Assembly (NCBI GenBank): GCA_002715765.1
Contig: PAZY01000019.1
Span: 77,289 to 141,288, forward strand
Reading direction: 5' to 3'
Origin: Rhodobiaceae bacterium
Lineage (GTDB): Bacteria; Pseudomonadota; Alphaproteobacteria; Parvibaculales; Parvibaculaceae
DNA length: 64,000 nt
This document shows positions 38,863 through 48,406 of this stretch, one piece after another. The translations under genes were made by a program, and so were the position numbers. Every line of letters starts with the position of its first letter. Position 1 is the first letter of the stretch. The notes under the pieces are model-generated. The model searched no databases. It was not told the origin of the DNA and was given only the letters and a program-made list of their open reading frames with translations.

Positions 38863-40557
38863 CTAGTGAAGCACGCCCTCTTCATGGTAAGCGGAGGGGT
38901 GATCCAACGGAAATTTTCCGGCCATCAATCGATCGTAAACCTTTTCAAAACGGGCTGCACATGCCTCCGCCGAGTGCCATTTGACCGCATATGCGCGACT
39001 GGCTTCACCGATCTGTTTCCTGGCTTCAGGGTTTTCAATCAGGTATTTCAGACGATCGTAAACTGTCGTCGGGCTTGCGTCGATCAACGGGCATTCATCA
39101 AGCGATTCTGATCTGCCTACAGATGATGGCTGCTCTCTCACCAGCCGTGTAATGGTCGGCTTGCCTAACATCATACATTCGCGCGAACTCGCGCCGTAAC
39201 GACCATACACAATCTGGTCCACAACTATATCTGCCTGAACCTGGTAGTATTTCATATCAGCGCTGTGTACATCGTGCACAAATACCAGCTTCACCGGGTA
39301 CCCCTCACTTTTCAGACGATCGATTGCCTGAAGAACCGCTGGCGTACCTTTGATGTTCCGGTCGTTTACATTCCGGGTTTTATAATTTCCAACCGAATGG
39401 AATATCAGGATTTCTCCTTCCTTCTTTTCAAAGCGCATATGTTGAGGCACCTCCAGGTCGGGGTGCCACAATTCATGGTCCAAACAGAAGGTGAGCGGCT
39501 CTCTGAAAGCACGCTTGGTCTTGCGAGAAGCATTGACGACCCAGTCGCCTTCAATAGCGTACAGGTCTGCAAGTGCTCCATACATCTCGCCAATAGCAAG
39601 ATTCTTTGGATCAGAACAAACGACCGGATTGTTTTGCCATGCGCACGCGTTGCATACGCCATTCGTATATTCATTAAACTCGGTCTGCCCGGTACCCGTC
39701 AGGCAACCGCTCATCGAAACACCGAGCTTTATCCCCTTGCTTCGAAGGTAAATGAAATCCCACGGAACCGCATCTCTTGCAGACGTTTGATAACACTCTT
39801 CAAACAAGCTCGTCAGATTTTCGTTGTGCCAGAACAACATTTTTATATTGTCCTCTATATATTTTAATAGAGAGATTGAGTTCCTTCTACTTTCCATCAA
39901 CTCACCACTCCAGATATTCACGTCCTCCCCGTGGTAATACTGCCGACTAGGGCTATCAGGCGGCTCGGACGCTACTGAAAGTGCATTCCATCCTCTCTTA
40001 CGCAACGCAGCCGCAAGATAGTAGTGGTGGTAGTACGAGTAATGCAGAAACACCACCGAACGTTGACCAGGTTTTGTTTTGGGCAATGCATCATATAGCT
40101 CCTCATGATATGGGTGCTGTTCGAAGTAGCGGCTTCTTTTGAAAACACGAAGCCTTTCCACAACGGATTTCCGATGCCCAAAGTGCTGATGCACTCCTTT
40201 TCGAAGATCCAACGTTGCAAGACTTTTCCATCTACGTCGCAATACGGCTTGTACATATGACGGAAGAAACGGCAGAATGAATGCAGCACCAAACCTCATA
40301 TAGTTCTTCAGCACCACCTCCGGAAATAGTCCAGCTGTTTTCTTGAAATAACTCTCAAATGCATATGGTGGACACACAGCGTATCGATCAACAAACCTTT
40401 GCTGAGCCCAAACGATAATAGGATGTAGAAAAGCCGGACTTGCAATTGCAAGCTTGCGTACCCAAAGCTTCGCCTTGCGTGGAAGATACTCTGGCGGCAC
40501 TGGTGTTGCCTTAGTCCGCAATATTCTGTCTCCCTGACTTTTCAAGATGCGCGTCAT
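38863..40557 (-). CDS. GT-B-type glycosyltransferase-like protein, large
   Basis: This 564-residue protein has a C-terminal half like family 1 glycosyltransferases: ILIFHSVGNYKTR, KGTPAVLQAIDRLKSEG, VKLVFVHDVHSADM and YGRYGASSRECMMLGKPTI, where the Glu-x7-type motif fits the sugar-nucleotide site. The first 160 residues are basic and unique; a hydrophobic stretch (FGAAFILPFLPSYVQAVL) may contact the membrane. The ATG at 40557 overlaps the upstream fused gene by 47 bp; a GTG at 40500, 11 bp after that stop and with AAGG upstream, is a fair alternative start. It is the last gene of the wzm-wzt-wbqC unit. Donor sugar unknown. Confidence 0.72.
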   Translation of the reverse strand: MTRILKSQGDRILRTKATPVPPEYLPRKAKLWVRKLAIASPAFLHPIIVWAQQRFVDRYAVCPPYAFESYFKKTAGLFPEVVLKNYMRFGAAFILPFLPSYVQAVLRRRWKSLATLDLRKGVHQHFGHRKSVVERLRVFKRSRYFEQHPYHEELYDALPKTKPGQRSVVFLHYSYYHHYYLAAALRKRGWNALSVASEPPDSPSRQYYHGEDVNIWSGELMESRRNSISLLKYIEDNIKMLFWHNENLTSLFEECYQTSARDAVPWDFIYLRSKGIKLGVSMSGCLTGTGQTEFNEYTNGVCNACAWQNNPVVCSDPKNLAIGEMYGALADLYAIEGDWVVNASRKTKRAFREPLTFCLDHELWHPDLEVPQHMRFEKKEGEILIFHSVGNYKTRNVNDRNIKGTPAVLQAIDRLKSEGYPVKLVFVHDVHSADMKYYQVQADIVVDQIVYGRYGASSRECMMLGKPTITRLVREQPSSVGRSESLDECPLIDASPTTVYDRLKYLIENPEARKQIGEASRAYAVKWHSAEACAARFEKVYDRLMAGKFPLDHPSAYHEEGVLH

Positions 40558-41932
40558 ATTGCGCCATCACGGCCCGTGCCCTTCCCATAACTGCTCGCTC
40601 AATTCGCTGGCGCGGAGGCATAGCCTCCGGCAGCCACCACCCGGGATGTGTAAGGATCTGAAGATTGCGCCCCTCGCCAGACTCTATAACGTCCAGAATC
40701 CTCTTGTGACGCCAGTGTCCGTTTGAATCAGAACAATATTCATAGCTTTCCTTAAGCGGCGCGCCGTAGGCATTGACCAATCCACCAATCTCCGGGGCAT
40801 CAAATGCCATCATGTTTCCGGCCGTCGGGTCATGAAAGCTGACAGCCTTCAGTTCAACGCCGACATTATCTTCAACAATCTGCTTTTCCACGGACACTCG
40901 GGCGTTAAGGTCCGCTGCCGTCCATTCAATGTCATAAAATCCTGCATCAAAATGAAGGCCAATATCATGCCCTCCACTAACAATTTCCTTGAGGATATTG
41001 ACGCTCTCCTTTTCGAGCGTGTTGTAGAATGGCAGTCGCAAGCCAACGAAGTATGTGGCTTTTACTCCCTCTTCTGTCTCTATCTGAGAAAGCCGCAAAC
41101 TTCTGTGCAGGGAGTAGTCGATGTCATGGCGCCACAGAACATGGGGTCCTTCTGATCGATCCCGGTAAGAAGAAAATTCATATCCTCTGGATAGCGCAGC
41201 CCGTATCATTCCACGATAAGAATCTTCGGTAAAATCAACCCAGGCTTCACTTGCCTGACCAGCATGTTCATCTACTTCTGATAATGCGAAGGTCCGCCCC
41301 CCCACATCCATACGCAGGTTGGTATATCCCTCGCTTCTCGTCGCCCTGATCCGTTTCTCCACTTCCCGCTCATCCATCAACGGATGAATGCGACATAGCT
41401 CAACAAAATCGCGTCTTGTTGATTTCCTACCAGCCCATTTCAGGTTCGCGGCCGGCTCCAAATTGCCTGTCTTCGGCCACTCCGTAACGACGCACTGGTA
41501 CAAATCCTGGCCACATTTTTCCCCAAGCTGTCTTAACTCACCGGGTGTTACATCCGGGCCAACAGGGCATAATTTTTCCCGTAAAATCGTCCCCGCATCA
41601 ACACGCGGTGTCATAAGATGAGCGGTTGCCCCATACTCTTCTGTACCATTGTAACAAGCAAAATGATGAGGATCTCTTCCAGGGAAGTCCTTGCTCGCAG
41701 GATGAATATTAATTGCTCTGCCTTGCAATGCATCAAGAATGGATGCAGGAACGATTACACCGGTACAGAAGGAAACCAGAAGTGTCGAACTCCAATCCGC
41801 GGCATCAAAGGTCATCAGTTCCTCTAGCGTCGAAACTGTTGAAATCTTTCGGAACCCTCCGCCTTCGCGGGCCGTTTTTGCAAGCTGCGGCAACAATGAT
41901 GGGTCGCTAAGAATAGTCAAATCCCAGTTCAC
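40511..41932 (-). CDS. Fused formyltransferase-deacetylase
   Basis: This 473-residue protein joins two activities. Residues 1-200 form a formyltransferase-like domain with Asn75 and His77 in INIHPASKDFPGRDPHHF and Asp112 in TPRVDAGT, matching the Asn/His/Asp triad. Residues 255-470 form a polysaccharide-deacetylase-like domain with RHDIDYSLHRS (268-278), GGHDIGLHFDAGFYD (320-334) and a late His in LTHPGWW. GTG 41932 is chosen because it forms a 4-bp overlap (GTGA) with the wbqC stop and has GGGGG upstream; the frame reaches TTG 41944. The two domains carry the same pair of activities as the separate genes at 37160-38835. Likely reaction: swap of an N-acyl group on an amino sugar. Confidence 0.75.
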   Translation of the reverse strand: MNWDLTILSDPSLLPQLAKTAREGGGFRKISTVSTLEELMTFDAADWSSTLLVSFCTGVIVPASILDALQGRAINIHPASKDFPGRDPHHFACYNGTEEYGATAHLMTPRVDAGTILREKLCPVGPDVTPGELRQLGEKCGQDLYQCVVTEWPKTGNLEPAANLKWAGRKSTRRDFVELCRIHPLMDEREVEKRIRATRSEGYTNLRMDVGGRTFALSEVDEHAGQASEAWVDFTEDSYRGMIRAALSRGYEFSSYRDRSEGPHVLWRHDIDYSLHRSLRLSQIETEEGVKATYFVGLRLPFYNTLEKESVNILKEIVSGGHDIGLHFDAGFYDIEWTAADLNARVSVEKQIVEDNVGVELKAVSFHDPTAGNMMAFDAPEIGGLVNAYGAPLKESYEYCSDSNGHWRHKRILDVIESGEGRNLQILTHPGWWLPEAMPPRQRIERAVMGRARAVMAQYDAHLEKSGRQNIAD

Positions 41933-42627
41933 ACCAGCCCCCAATCTGTCGTCTTCCAGTCTTCTACCAATAGAAGATAGTCCATTATCGAGAGCCCTGG
42001 TACAAATGTAGCAAGGTCCGCATATGGTCGAGGTCTAAAATTCTGATAGACCAGTTCTATTCCTGCCGCCTCGAATGCATCATCATCCTGATAGCCCCCC
42101 GCACCGCCACCGCAGAGATATGTATCTGCGCCTACGGCCCGACATACATCAATTAACAGGTTTGTGCTGGAAGTGTCTAAACTCAGGTCTGCCTGCGAAA
42201 CGAAATGTGTTTTTAGCTGAAGCGTTTCACTTATCCGCATGATTGCATTTTTGTTGAAATCAGAAATGCCTTCCGCTTCATAACGGATCAGCGGCTCCAG
42301 AACCGCCTGGGCGGCCTCAAAATTGTCTGCTGTGTGGTAGGATTCTTCCAAACTCCGCAGCAGACGCCCCCGCCAATCCGTCTCATTGGAAATCTGGACT
42401 TCGCTTATTTTTGTTCCCAGAGGCGCTTTTTTGACAGGACAAGACACCCATTTGGCATCGCCGCCAAGGTTCATCTTCACCCTGTTGCTCATCGACGCCA
42501 TGCTCTTGCTACCTGAGCGCGGATAAGCCACATCATCTAGAAATACGAAGACGTCAGCCCTACAGATTTTGTCGAAGAAGCCAAGCCACGGAAAAAAATT
42601 CGGCTGATGAATTGCACAAATGGTCAT
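41929..42627 (-). CDS. wbqC: WbqC-family protein
   Basis: This 232-residue protein begins with the WbqC signature AIHQPNFFPWLGFFDK and continues with VFLDDVAYPRSGS and NRVK, which define the family (PF08889). WbqC-like proteins occur in O-antigen clusters and in other loci; their biochemical activity is not well established, and some relatives have been linked to transfer of acyl or sugar groups. It overlaps the fused formyltransferase-deacetylase by 4 bp and follows the ABC ATPase by 11 bp, so it is translated together with polysaccharide export and modification genes. Confidence 0.85.
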   Translation of the reverse strand: MTICAIHQPNFFPWLGFFDKICRADVFVFLDDVAYPRSGSKSMASMSNRVKMNLGGDAKWVSCPVKKAPLGTKISEVQISNETDWRGRLLRSLEESYHTADNFEAAQAVLEPLIRYEAEGISDFNKNAIMRISETLQLKTHFVSQADLSLDTSSTNLLIDVCRAVGADTYLCGGGAGGYQDDDAFEAAGIELVYQNFRPRPYADLATFVPGLSIMDYLLLVEDWKTTDWGLV

Positions 42628-42638
42628 CGCACCCCTTA

Positions 42639-43391
42639 TCAGGCGAGGGCCTGATACGCCTCAATTGCCGCTTCCACTTCACCATAAAACTCGATACGCC
42701 CGGCTTTCAAGACCAGCGCTTTGGTACAGAAGGTGCGGAGAATATCGTTGGAGTGTGATGCCAGAACCAACGTATTGGCCTTGGAGAGCATTTTCTCCAT
42801 GCGGGCTTGCGCTTTGCCGGCAAACTTTGCATCCCCCGCTCCGATGACCTCATCCACAATTAGAATGTCAGGACGGATTGCCGTAGCGATGGCGAACGAC
42901 AATCGTACGGACATACCGGATGAATAGGTTCGTACGGGCATATACAAATACTGTCCGAGCTCGCAGAATTCCGCAATATCGGGAATAATGCTTCTGATTT
43001 CGCGCCTGGTCATTCCCATGTACAACCCGCTGGTCAGGATATTTTCATATCCCGTTTCCTCGGGATCGATACCCATTCCGAGCGTCAAGAGAGAACTTAT
43101 CGTTCCATTGACTTCCAGATTACCTGACGACGGAAAGTAACCACCGGACAGAACCTGCAGCAGCGTTGACTTGCCTGCGCCGTTGTGACCAATCAACCCC
43201 ACACGGTCGCCTGGAAAAATCTCCAGATTTACATCAGTAAGTGCCTGCACTGTAGTCCGGCCACCAGCACCAGCATCATTCCGAATAAGCCCCCCGACAC
43301 TATTTTTCAGAACAATTTTTCGAAAGCTTCGATCGGGGTCGTAGATGGGGAACTCCACCGATACAGAACTCAGTTTTATCGAGGGCTTCAT
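42639..43391 (-). CDS. wzt: O-antigen/polysaccharide ABC exporter, ATP-binding subunit (Wzt-like)
   Basis: This 250-residue ATPase has Walker A GLIGHNGAGKSTLLQ, the variant signature YSSGMSVRL, Walker B ILIVDEVIGAGDAKF and a switch His in LASHSND. The SSGM signature and VIGAGD are typical of Wzt/TagH exporters of undecaprenyl-linked polysaccharides. The protein ends soon after the ATPase, so it lacks the C-terminal carbohydrate-binding domain of E. coli O9a Wzt and should recognise a cap less strictly. It follows the permease wzm by 16 bp. Substrate inferred to be the O-antigen made by the surrounding genes. Confidence 0.9.
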   Translation of the reverse strand: MKPSIKLSSVSVEFPIYDPDRSFRKIVLKNSVGGLIRNDAGAGGRTTVQALTDVNLEIFPGDRVGLIGHNGAGKSTLLQVLSGGYFPSSGNLEVNGTISSLLTLGMGIDPEETGYENILTSGLYMGMTRREIRSIIPDIAEFCELGQYLYMPVRTYSSGMSVRLSFAIATAIRPDILIVDEVIGAGDAKFAGKAQARMEKMLSKANTLVLASHSNDILRTFCTKALVLKAGRIEFYGEVEAAIEAYQALA

Positions 43392-43407
43392 ACGCAGATC
43401 TCACTCA

Positions 43408-44220
43408 TCATAGCCAATAGGAAAGTCGGCGATATGACCGCCCCATTAACGTCGCAACCGCAAACAATCCGACTACCAGCGATATTGTCAAAAATACATA
43501 AGACTCATAGCTGGGTATTTCCCCGATGAGAGGGCGACGCACGACATCGACCAGATGGAACAGTGGATTCGCGCGCACCAGAACCAGCTCAGCCAGTGGC
43601 TGTGAAGAGATACGATCGGCTTGCCAGAAAATCGGTGTGACGAAAAACATGACCTGCATAATGCTGGCAACAACCTGTGCAACATCCCGAAACCGCGTGC
43701 AAATTGTCGCTATCGCGATCCCCACCCAAAGACTGTTGAGGACGACCAACGCAAGCCCTGGAATAACAAGCAGGAAATTCCAATTTAAACCGGCACCGAT
43801 AAACAGGACCACCACGAGGTGAACACTCAAGGCATGCATAAAAACAAGAATATTGCGCCAGAGAACACGCAAAATATGCATCGAGTAGGGCATGCGATAT
43901 GACCGGATGATATCCTGGCCCGCAGTAAACGCCGCAGTACTTTCATTCGTATTGGCAACGATCAGTGTCCAGACAATATAACCTGCGGAAAAATAGGGTA
44001 GAAATATGGATATATCTACCTTCCACAATATTGAGTAGACTCCCCCAAGAGAGAAAATCAACACGGCTGCGCTGGCGACCGTCCAGAATGGTCCGAGCAC
44101 GGTGCGTCTATACCGTGCCCGAATATCTCTCCACCCAAGCGTCAGCCACAATCGCATATAGAAAAAGGAACGATAAACATCGTCCAAAACAAATGCGGAG
44201 CTCGCGATCACCCTTGCCAT
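43408..44220 (-). CDS. wzm: O-antigen/polysaccharide ABC exporter, permease subunit (Wzm-like)
   Basis: This is a 270-residue ABC-2 type permease with about six hydrophobic helices after an N-terminal LGWRDIRARYRRTVLGPFW segment, a strong hallmark of Wzm/TagG. The late PIFWQAD and ANPLFHLVDVVRRPLIGE motifs also fit. With the Wzt-like ATPase it should move completed polysaccharide on undecaprenyl diphosphate across the inner membrane. It is the first gene of the minus-strand unit; its promoter lies in the 284-bp gap shared with the divergent asnB at 44505. Confidence 0.9.
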   Translation of the reverse strand: MARVIASSAFVLDDVYRSFFYMRLWLTLGWRDIRARYRRTVLGPFWTVASAAVLIFSLGGVYSILWKVDISIFLPYFSAGYIVWTLIVANTNESTAAFTAGQDIIRSYRMPYSMHILRVLWRNILVFMHALSVHLVVVLFIGAGLNWNFLLVIPGLALVVLNSLWVGIAIATICTRFRDVAQVVASIMQVMFFVTPIFWQADRISSQPLAELVLVRANPLFHLVDVVRRPLIGEIPSYESYVFLTISLVVGLFAVATLMGRSYRRLSYWL

Positions 44221-44504
44221 CGATTCACTCTTTCAATTACTTCAATGCCCGTCATACCACTATTTTACCCCGGAAGAACAAGTCGCTACGCAGATTACTC
44301 ACGTTTTTAAATTTGCGACCGGTTTGTGGCCAATACAGGAAAGCCCTCCCACACAACATGCCGAGCGCACAGAGGGAATGACCTCCATAACCACCACTTG
44401 TCAACTGGACTTGGCCACACAGTTCGAATAAAACATTATCTCACACCTAGTGTTTTCGGACACTGGAAATTTTTATTTTCCTTATACTTTTCAATGAGTT
44501 ACTG

Positions 44505-46436
44505 ATGTGCGGAATTGCAGGGATAGCTAGTCTTTCAGGAACGCCTATCCCTCGCCTCCAGGAGGCGCTCGAGGTGATGCGTGATCTCCTGAAACATCGG
44601 GGTCCGGACGGTGCGGGCTTCTGGTGTCATCCGAACAACACAATTGGCCTGGCTCATACCCGCCTCAGCATTCTGGACCTCTCTCCCACCGGGGCCCAAC
44701 CCATGACGGGAGCCGACGGCAATGTGATTGTCCACAACGGAGAGATTTACAATTTTCTGGAGCTGCGGGAGCAGATGCGAGGTTCCTGGGATTTTCAGGG
44801 CACCAGCGACACCGAAACCATGCTGGCGGCTTACGCCAAACACGGTTCCGACTTCACCGCTCACTTGAGAGGGATGTTTTCCACCGCCATATGGGATACT
44901 AAACGTCAGAGTCTTTGTCTGATCCGGGACCGCTTCGGGATCAAGCCACTCTACTACCTCATCGCCGATGGAATGCTGTTCTTCGCCTCGGAAGCGAAAG
45001 CGTTGCTTCCGTTTGTTGAAGAGATTGAGACAGACACAAATTCTCTTGCAGAATATCTCACCTTTCAATATTGCATCGGTCCGCAAACGCTGTTTCGCGG
45101 TATTCAGGAGCTGCCGGCGGGACACCTGCTGGAACTGGCAAATGGTGACATCTCGGTTAAAAAATACTGGGACGTGGAATACCAAATTGACTACGATCAC
45201 TCCGCCAGCTATTTCGAAAACCGCCTGGGTGAGTTGTTGGCCGACTCAGTCTCTTTACACATGAGGAGTGACGTTCCGGTCGGGAGCTATATGTCGGGCG
45301 GTGTGGATTCCAGCCTTATGGCAGCTCTCGCATCGGACCACAGCAAGCGTGAGGTTGACGCGTTTCACGGGAAGTTCACCCAGTTTCCAGGCTACGATGA
45401 AAGCCCTTATGCCGAAGACGCTGCGGCCAATGGCGTTGCTCAACTCCATCAGATCGATATTACGGCTGGCGATTTTGAAGACAATATCCGCAACATTATC
45501 TACCATCTGGACTTTCCAACAGCGGGCCCGGGATCTTTCCCTCAATATATGGTTTCGAAGCTGGCTTCAGAAAAAGTCAAAGTGGTCCTAGGCGGCCAAG
45601 GCGGCGACGAAGTTTTTGGAGGTTACGCGCGCTATCTGGTGGCGTATCTGGAGCAATGCCTGAAAGCGGCGCTCGACGGCACCTATCACAATGGTAACTA
45701 CGTCGTCACGATTGAATCCATCATTCCCAATCTCGGTCTGTTGCGCGAGTACAAACCGATGATAAAAATGTTCTGGCAAAAGGGTTTGTTTGAGGATCTC
45801 GATGCGCGCTATTTCAGACTGATTGATCGCTCAAACGACATGCATGACGAAGTCGACTGGCATCAGCTTGACCGGTCTCGGGTCTACGATTCATTCCAAG
45901 CTATCTTCAATAAGCCGAATGTCGGCAAAGAAGCCTATTTCGACAAAATGACCCATTTTGATTTCAAGTGTCTGCTACCCGCCCTGCTCCAGGTCGAAGA
46001 CAGAATGGCGATGGCACATGGTTTGGAGAGCCGCGTACCGTTCCTCGACCATCCGCTGGTCGAGTTTGCCGCGACTATTCCGGCAGACGTCAAATTCAAA
46101 GATGGCAATATGAAACATCTGCTGAAGCAGACATTCGCCCAGAACCTACCCCAGTCTATTCTTTCGCGACGGGACAAGATGGGCTTTCCTGTCCCGCTCA
46201 AGGAATGGTTTAGCGGCGAACTTTCAGATTTTGTAAAAGACATTTTTTCTTCCGCTGCAGCCCAACACCGCCCTTTCTTTAACAGCCAGAGTATCGTCAA
46301 GCATTTCCACGAGGACCAGCAGTTTTCCAGAAAGACCTGGGGTCTGCTGAGCATGGAGCTTTGGCATCAGACATTCCACGATCAATCAGCTCGCTGGAAG
46401 AAACTGAACCCGATACCAAAAAGCAAAGCGGCTTAG
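44505..46436 (+). CDS. asnB: Asparagine-synthase-type amidotransferase, copy 3
   Basis: This 643-residue AsnB-type enzyme starts with MCGIAG (Cys2 nucleophile), then HRGPDGAGFW, NGEIYNFLEL, the PP-loop SGGVDSS (about 267-273) and GQGGDEVFGGY. It is most like copy 2. It heads a plus-strand operon with the WbmH-, WbmG- and WbmF-like epimerases, an arrangement that recalls the Bordetella wbm O-antigen region, where the amidotransferase WbmI is proposed to make the uronamide of 2,3-diacetamido-galacturonic acid. That makes this copy the best candidate for the main polymer's amidation. Promoter-like TATACT sits shortly upstream (near 44485). Confidence 0.88.
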   Translation: MCGIAGIASLSGTPIPRLQEALEVMRDLLKHRGPDGAGFWCHPNNTIGLAHTRLSILDLSPTGAQPMTGADGNVIVHNGEIYNFLELREQMRGSWDFQGTSDTETMLAAYAKHGSDFTAHLRGMFSTAIWDTKRQSLCLIRDRFGIKPLYYLIADGMLFFASEAKALLPFVEEIETDTNSLAEYLTFQYCIGPQTLFRGIQELPAGHLLELANGDISVKKYWDVEYQIDYDHSASYFENRLGELLADSVSLHMRSDVPVGSYMSGGVDSSLMAALASDHSKREVDAFHGKFTQFPGYDESPYAEDAAANGVAQLHQIDITAGDFEDNIRNIIYHLDFPTAGPGSFPQYMVSKLASEKVKVVLGGQGGDEVFGGYARYLVAYLEQCLKAALDGTYHNGNYVVTIESIIPNLGLLREYKPMIKMFWQKGLFEDLDARYFRLIDRSNDMHDEVDWHQLDRSRVYDSFQAIFNKPNVGKEAYFDKMTHFDFKCLLPALLQVEDRMAMAHGLESRVPFLDHPLVEFAATIPADVKFKDGNMKHLLKQTFAQNLPQSILSRRDKMGFPVPLKEWFSGELSDFVKDIFSSAAAQHRPFFNSQSIVKHFHEDQQFSRKTWGLLSMELWHQTFHDQSARWKKLNPIPKSKAA

Positions 46437-46490
46437 CGCACTCGAACTTATTTCAGGCTCATACGCCTTCACTTATCGAACGGAGAACTC

Positions 46491-47432
46491 ATGACCGTCT
46501 TTATTACCGGAGCTTGTGGCCAGGTAGGCTCGCACGTGGCGGAACTCTTTCTCGCCGCTGGCGAAAATGTCGTTGCAATTGACAATATGGACACCGGTCG
46601 CAGAATTCATCTGCCTGATGAGCACAAAAACCTCACCTTTATTGAAGGTTCCATCAGCGACCGTGATCTCGTTAACGATATCGTGTCAACTCACAAACCT
46701 GATGTCCTTGTCCATACGGCGGCTTCCTACAAAGACCCGGATGACTGGTATTCCGACACCCTGACAAACTCAGTTGGCGGTGCAAATCTTATTAAAGCTG
46801 CCAAAGAAAACTCCGTCGGCCGGTTCATCTATTTTCAAACCGCGCTTTGCTATGGACTGCATCCCGTGCAGCAACCCGTTCCTCTGGATCACCCCAAGAA
46901 TCCGGCAAATTCCAGCTACGCAATTTCGAAAACGACCACAGAGGATTATCTGGAAATTTCCGGCATTGACTACGTAACCTTTCGGCTCGCCAACGTGGTA
47001 GGCCCACGTAACGTGTCTGGTCCCCTCCCGATTTTTTATCAACGCCTCAAAGAAGGAAAGCAGTGTTTTGTCACAGAAGCACGTCGCGATTTTGTCTTTG
47101 TCAAAGATCTCGCTAATGTCGTTATCAAGGCAGCTCACGGCAAAGGACGAGGGGCCTATCACTTCTCCTCTGGTACCGATATTGCCATTAAAGAGCTCTA
47201 TGACGCTGTCGTTGCGGCCATGCAGTTGAACGATTATCCGGAACCTGAAGTCCGCCCGTTAGGCCCGGATGATGCCGCTAGTATTCTTCTGGACCCATCA
47301 AAAACCTACAAGGACTTTGGCGAAGTCGAGTTCACACCTCTCAATGAACTGGTGAAGGCTGCCGTGGATTATTACGAAGAATTTGGTGTGCATGGTGGAT
47401 ATACGCACCTCAAGCACGACAAAAAAGCATAA
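46491..47432 (+). CDS. wbmH: WbmH-like NAD-dependent epimerase
   Basis: This is an extended short-chain dehydrogenase of 313 residues. It has FITGACGQVGSHVAEL, HTAASYKDPDDWYSDTLTN, FQTALCYGLHPVQQPV, SSYAISKTTTEDYL (Tyr-x3-Lys intact), FRLANVVGPRNVSGPLPIF and a C-terminal GGYTHLKHD. These stretches match Bordetella WbmH as I remember it, one of three epimerases of the 2,3-diacetamido-galacturonamide O-antigen locus. It probably changes a hydroxyl configuration of a UDP-2,3-diacetamido-uronic acid. It follows asnB by 54 bp and precedes the WbmG-like gene by 15 bp. The exact step is not known to me. Confidence 0.87.
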   Translation: MTVFITGACGQVGSHVAELFLAAGENVVAIDNMDTGRRIHLPDEHKNLTFIEGSISDRDLVNDIVSTHKPDVLVHTAASYKDPDDWYSDTLTNSVGGANLIKAAKENSVGRFIYFQTALCYGLHPVQQPVPLDHPKNPANSSYAISKTTTEDYLEISGIDYVTFRLANVVGPRNVSGPLPIFYQRLKEGKQCFVTEARRDFVFVKDLANVVIKAAHGKGRGAYHFSSGTDIAIKELYDAVVAAMQLNDYPEPEVRPLGPDDAASILLDPSKTYKDFGEVEFTPLNELVKAAVDYYEEFGVHGGYTHLKHDKKA

Positions 47433-47447
47433 GGGTCTGGTGCTGAG

Positions 47448-48389
47448 ATGAAATTACTTATCACAGGCGGTGCCGGCAGTCTGGGCGTGAGCATCGTGGA
47501 ACGGCTTCTCCCACAAGGGGTGGAGATCTGCGTTATCGATAATTATGCGACGGGACATCGTGGTGCGTTGCCCGCTGGCGTAACTAATCTCAGCCTGCAA
47601 GAGGGGTCTATTGCTGACAAGGATTTCGTCGATTCAATATTCAGCAGTTTTTAGCCTACACACGTCATTCACTCTGCAGCCGCCTATAAAGATCCGACGG
47701 ACTGGCTGAGCGACGCTCAGACAAATGTGCTGGGGACTATACATGTTGTAAAAGCGGCCGAAGAGCATGGCGTTAAAAAGCTTTTGAATTTCCAGACGGC
47801 TTTGTGCTACGGGCGCGCAGTGCGAACCCCCATTCCCGTTGACGCAGCTACCATGCCTTTCACCTCTTACGGGATCAGCAAAACGGCAGGGGAACAATAT
47901 GTACTCAACAGCTCAGTACCTTCTCTCTCCTTCCGCCTGGCGAATGTCACCGGCCCTCGCCTGTCTATTGGTCCGATTCCGACCTTCTACCAGCGTCTGA
48001 AAGCCGGCAAGGGGTGTTTCTGCAGCGATACTGTGCGCGACTTTATCGATGCCGAAGACTTTCTAAAATTGACGGAACTTGCCCTTAAAGACTCAGCACC
48101 GACAGGTGTTTTCAATGTCTCAACGGGTACGGGGCATTCGATCAAAGAAGTGTTTGACGCAGTGGTCAACCATCTCGGTGTGAAACTACAGGAAGATGTT
48201 CCAATCGTCCCCGCCGGGGATGATGACGTGCCGGTCGTTGTGCTGGATCCATCAAGGACGGAAGACGCGTTCGGGTGGCGCGCTGAAATTGATTTTTCTG
48301 AAATGATGACGCGCATGTTGACCTGGTACGACCAACATGGCGTAAACGCGCTTTACAGTCACCTCGCTGCACCAAGCCCCGCCTCCTAA
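47448..48389 (+). pseudogene. wbmG: WbmG-like NAD-dependent epimerase interrupted by an in-frame TAG
   Basis: The two open segments 47448-47651 and 47655-48389 lie in the same frame and are separated by a single amber codon at 47652-47654. Without it the product would be a normal 313-residue epimerase: LLITGGAGSLGVSIVERL, DNYATGHRGALP, then after the stop PTHVIHSAAAYKDPTDW, FQTALCYGRAVRTPIP, SYGISKTAGE (Tyr-x3-Lys intact) and TGPRLSIGPIPTFY. Bordetella WbmG, as recalled, has Lys at this position (FKPTHV), so AAG to TAG is the simplest change. No other damage is seen. It may be a recent nonsense mutation, a sequencing error, or amber read-through. Confidence 0.85.
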
Positions 48390-48406
48390 CAACCGAGAAA
48401 CACAGA

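Noticed and set aside
47448..48389. A frameshift in the WbmG-like gene
   Set aside because: Both halves are in the same frame; only a single TAG separates them.
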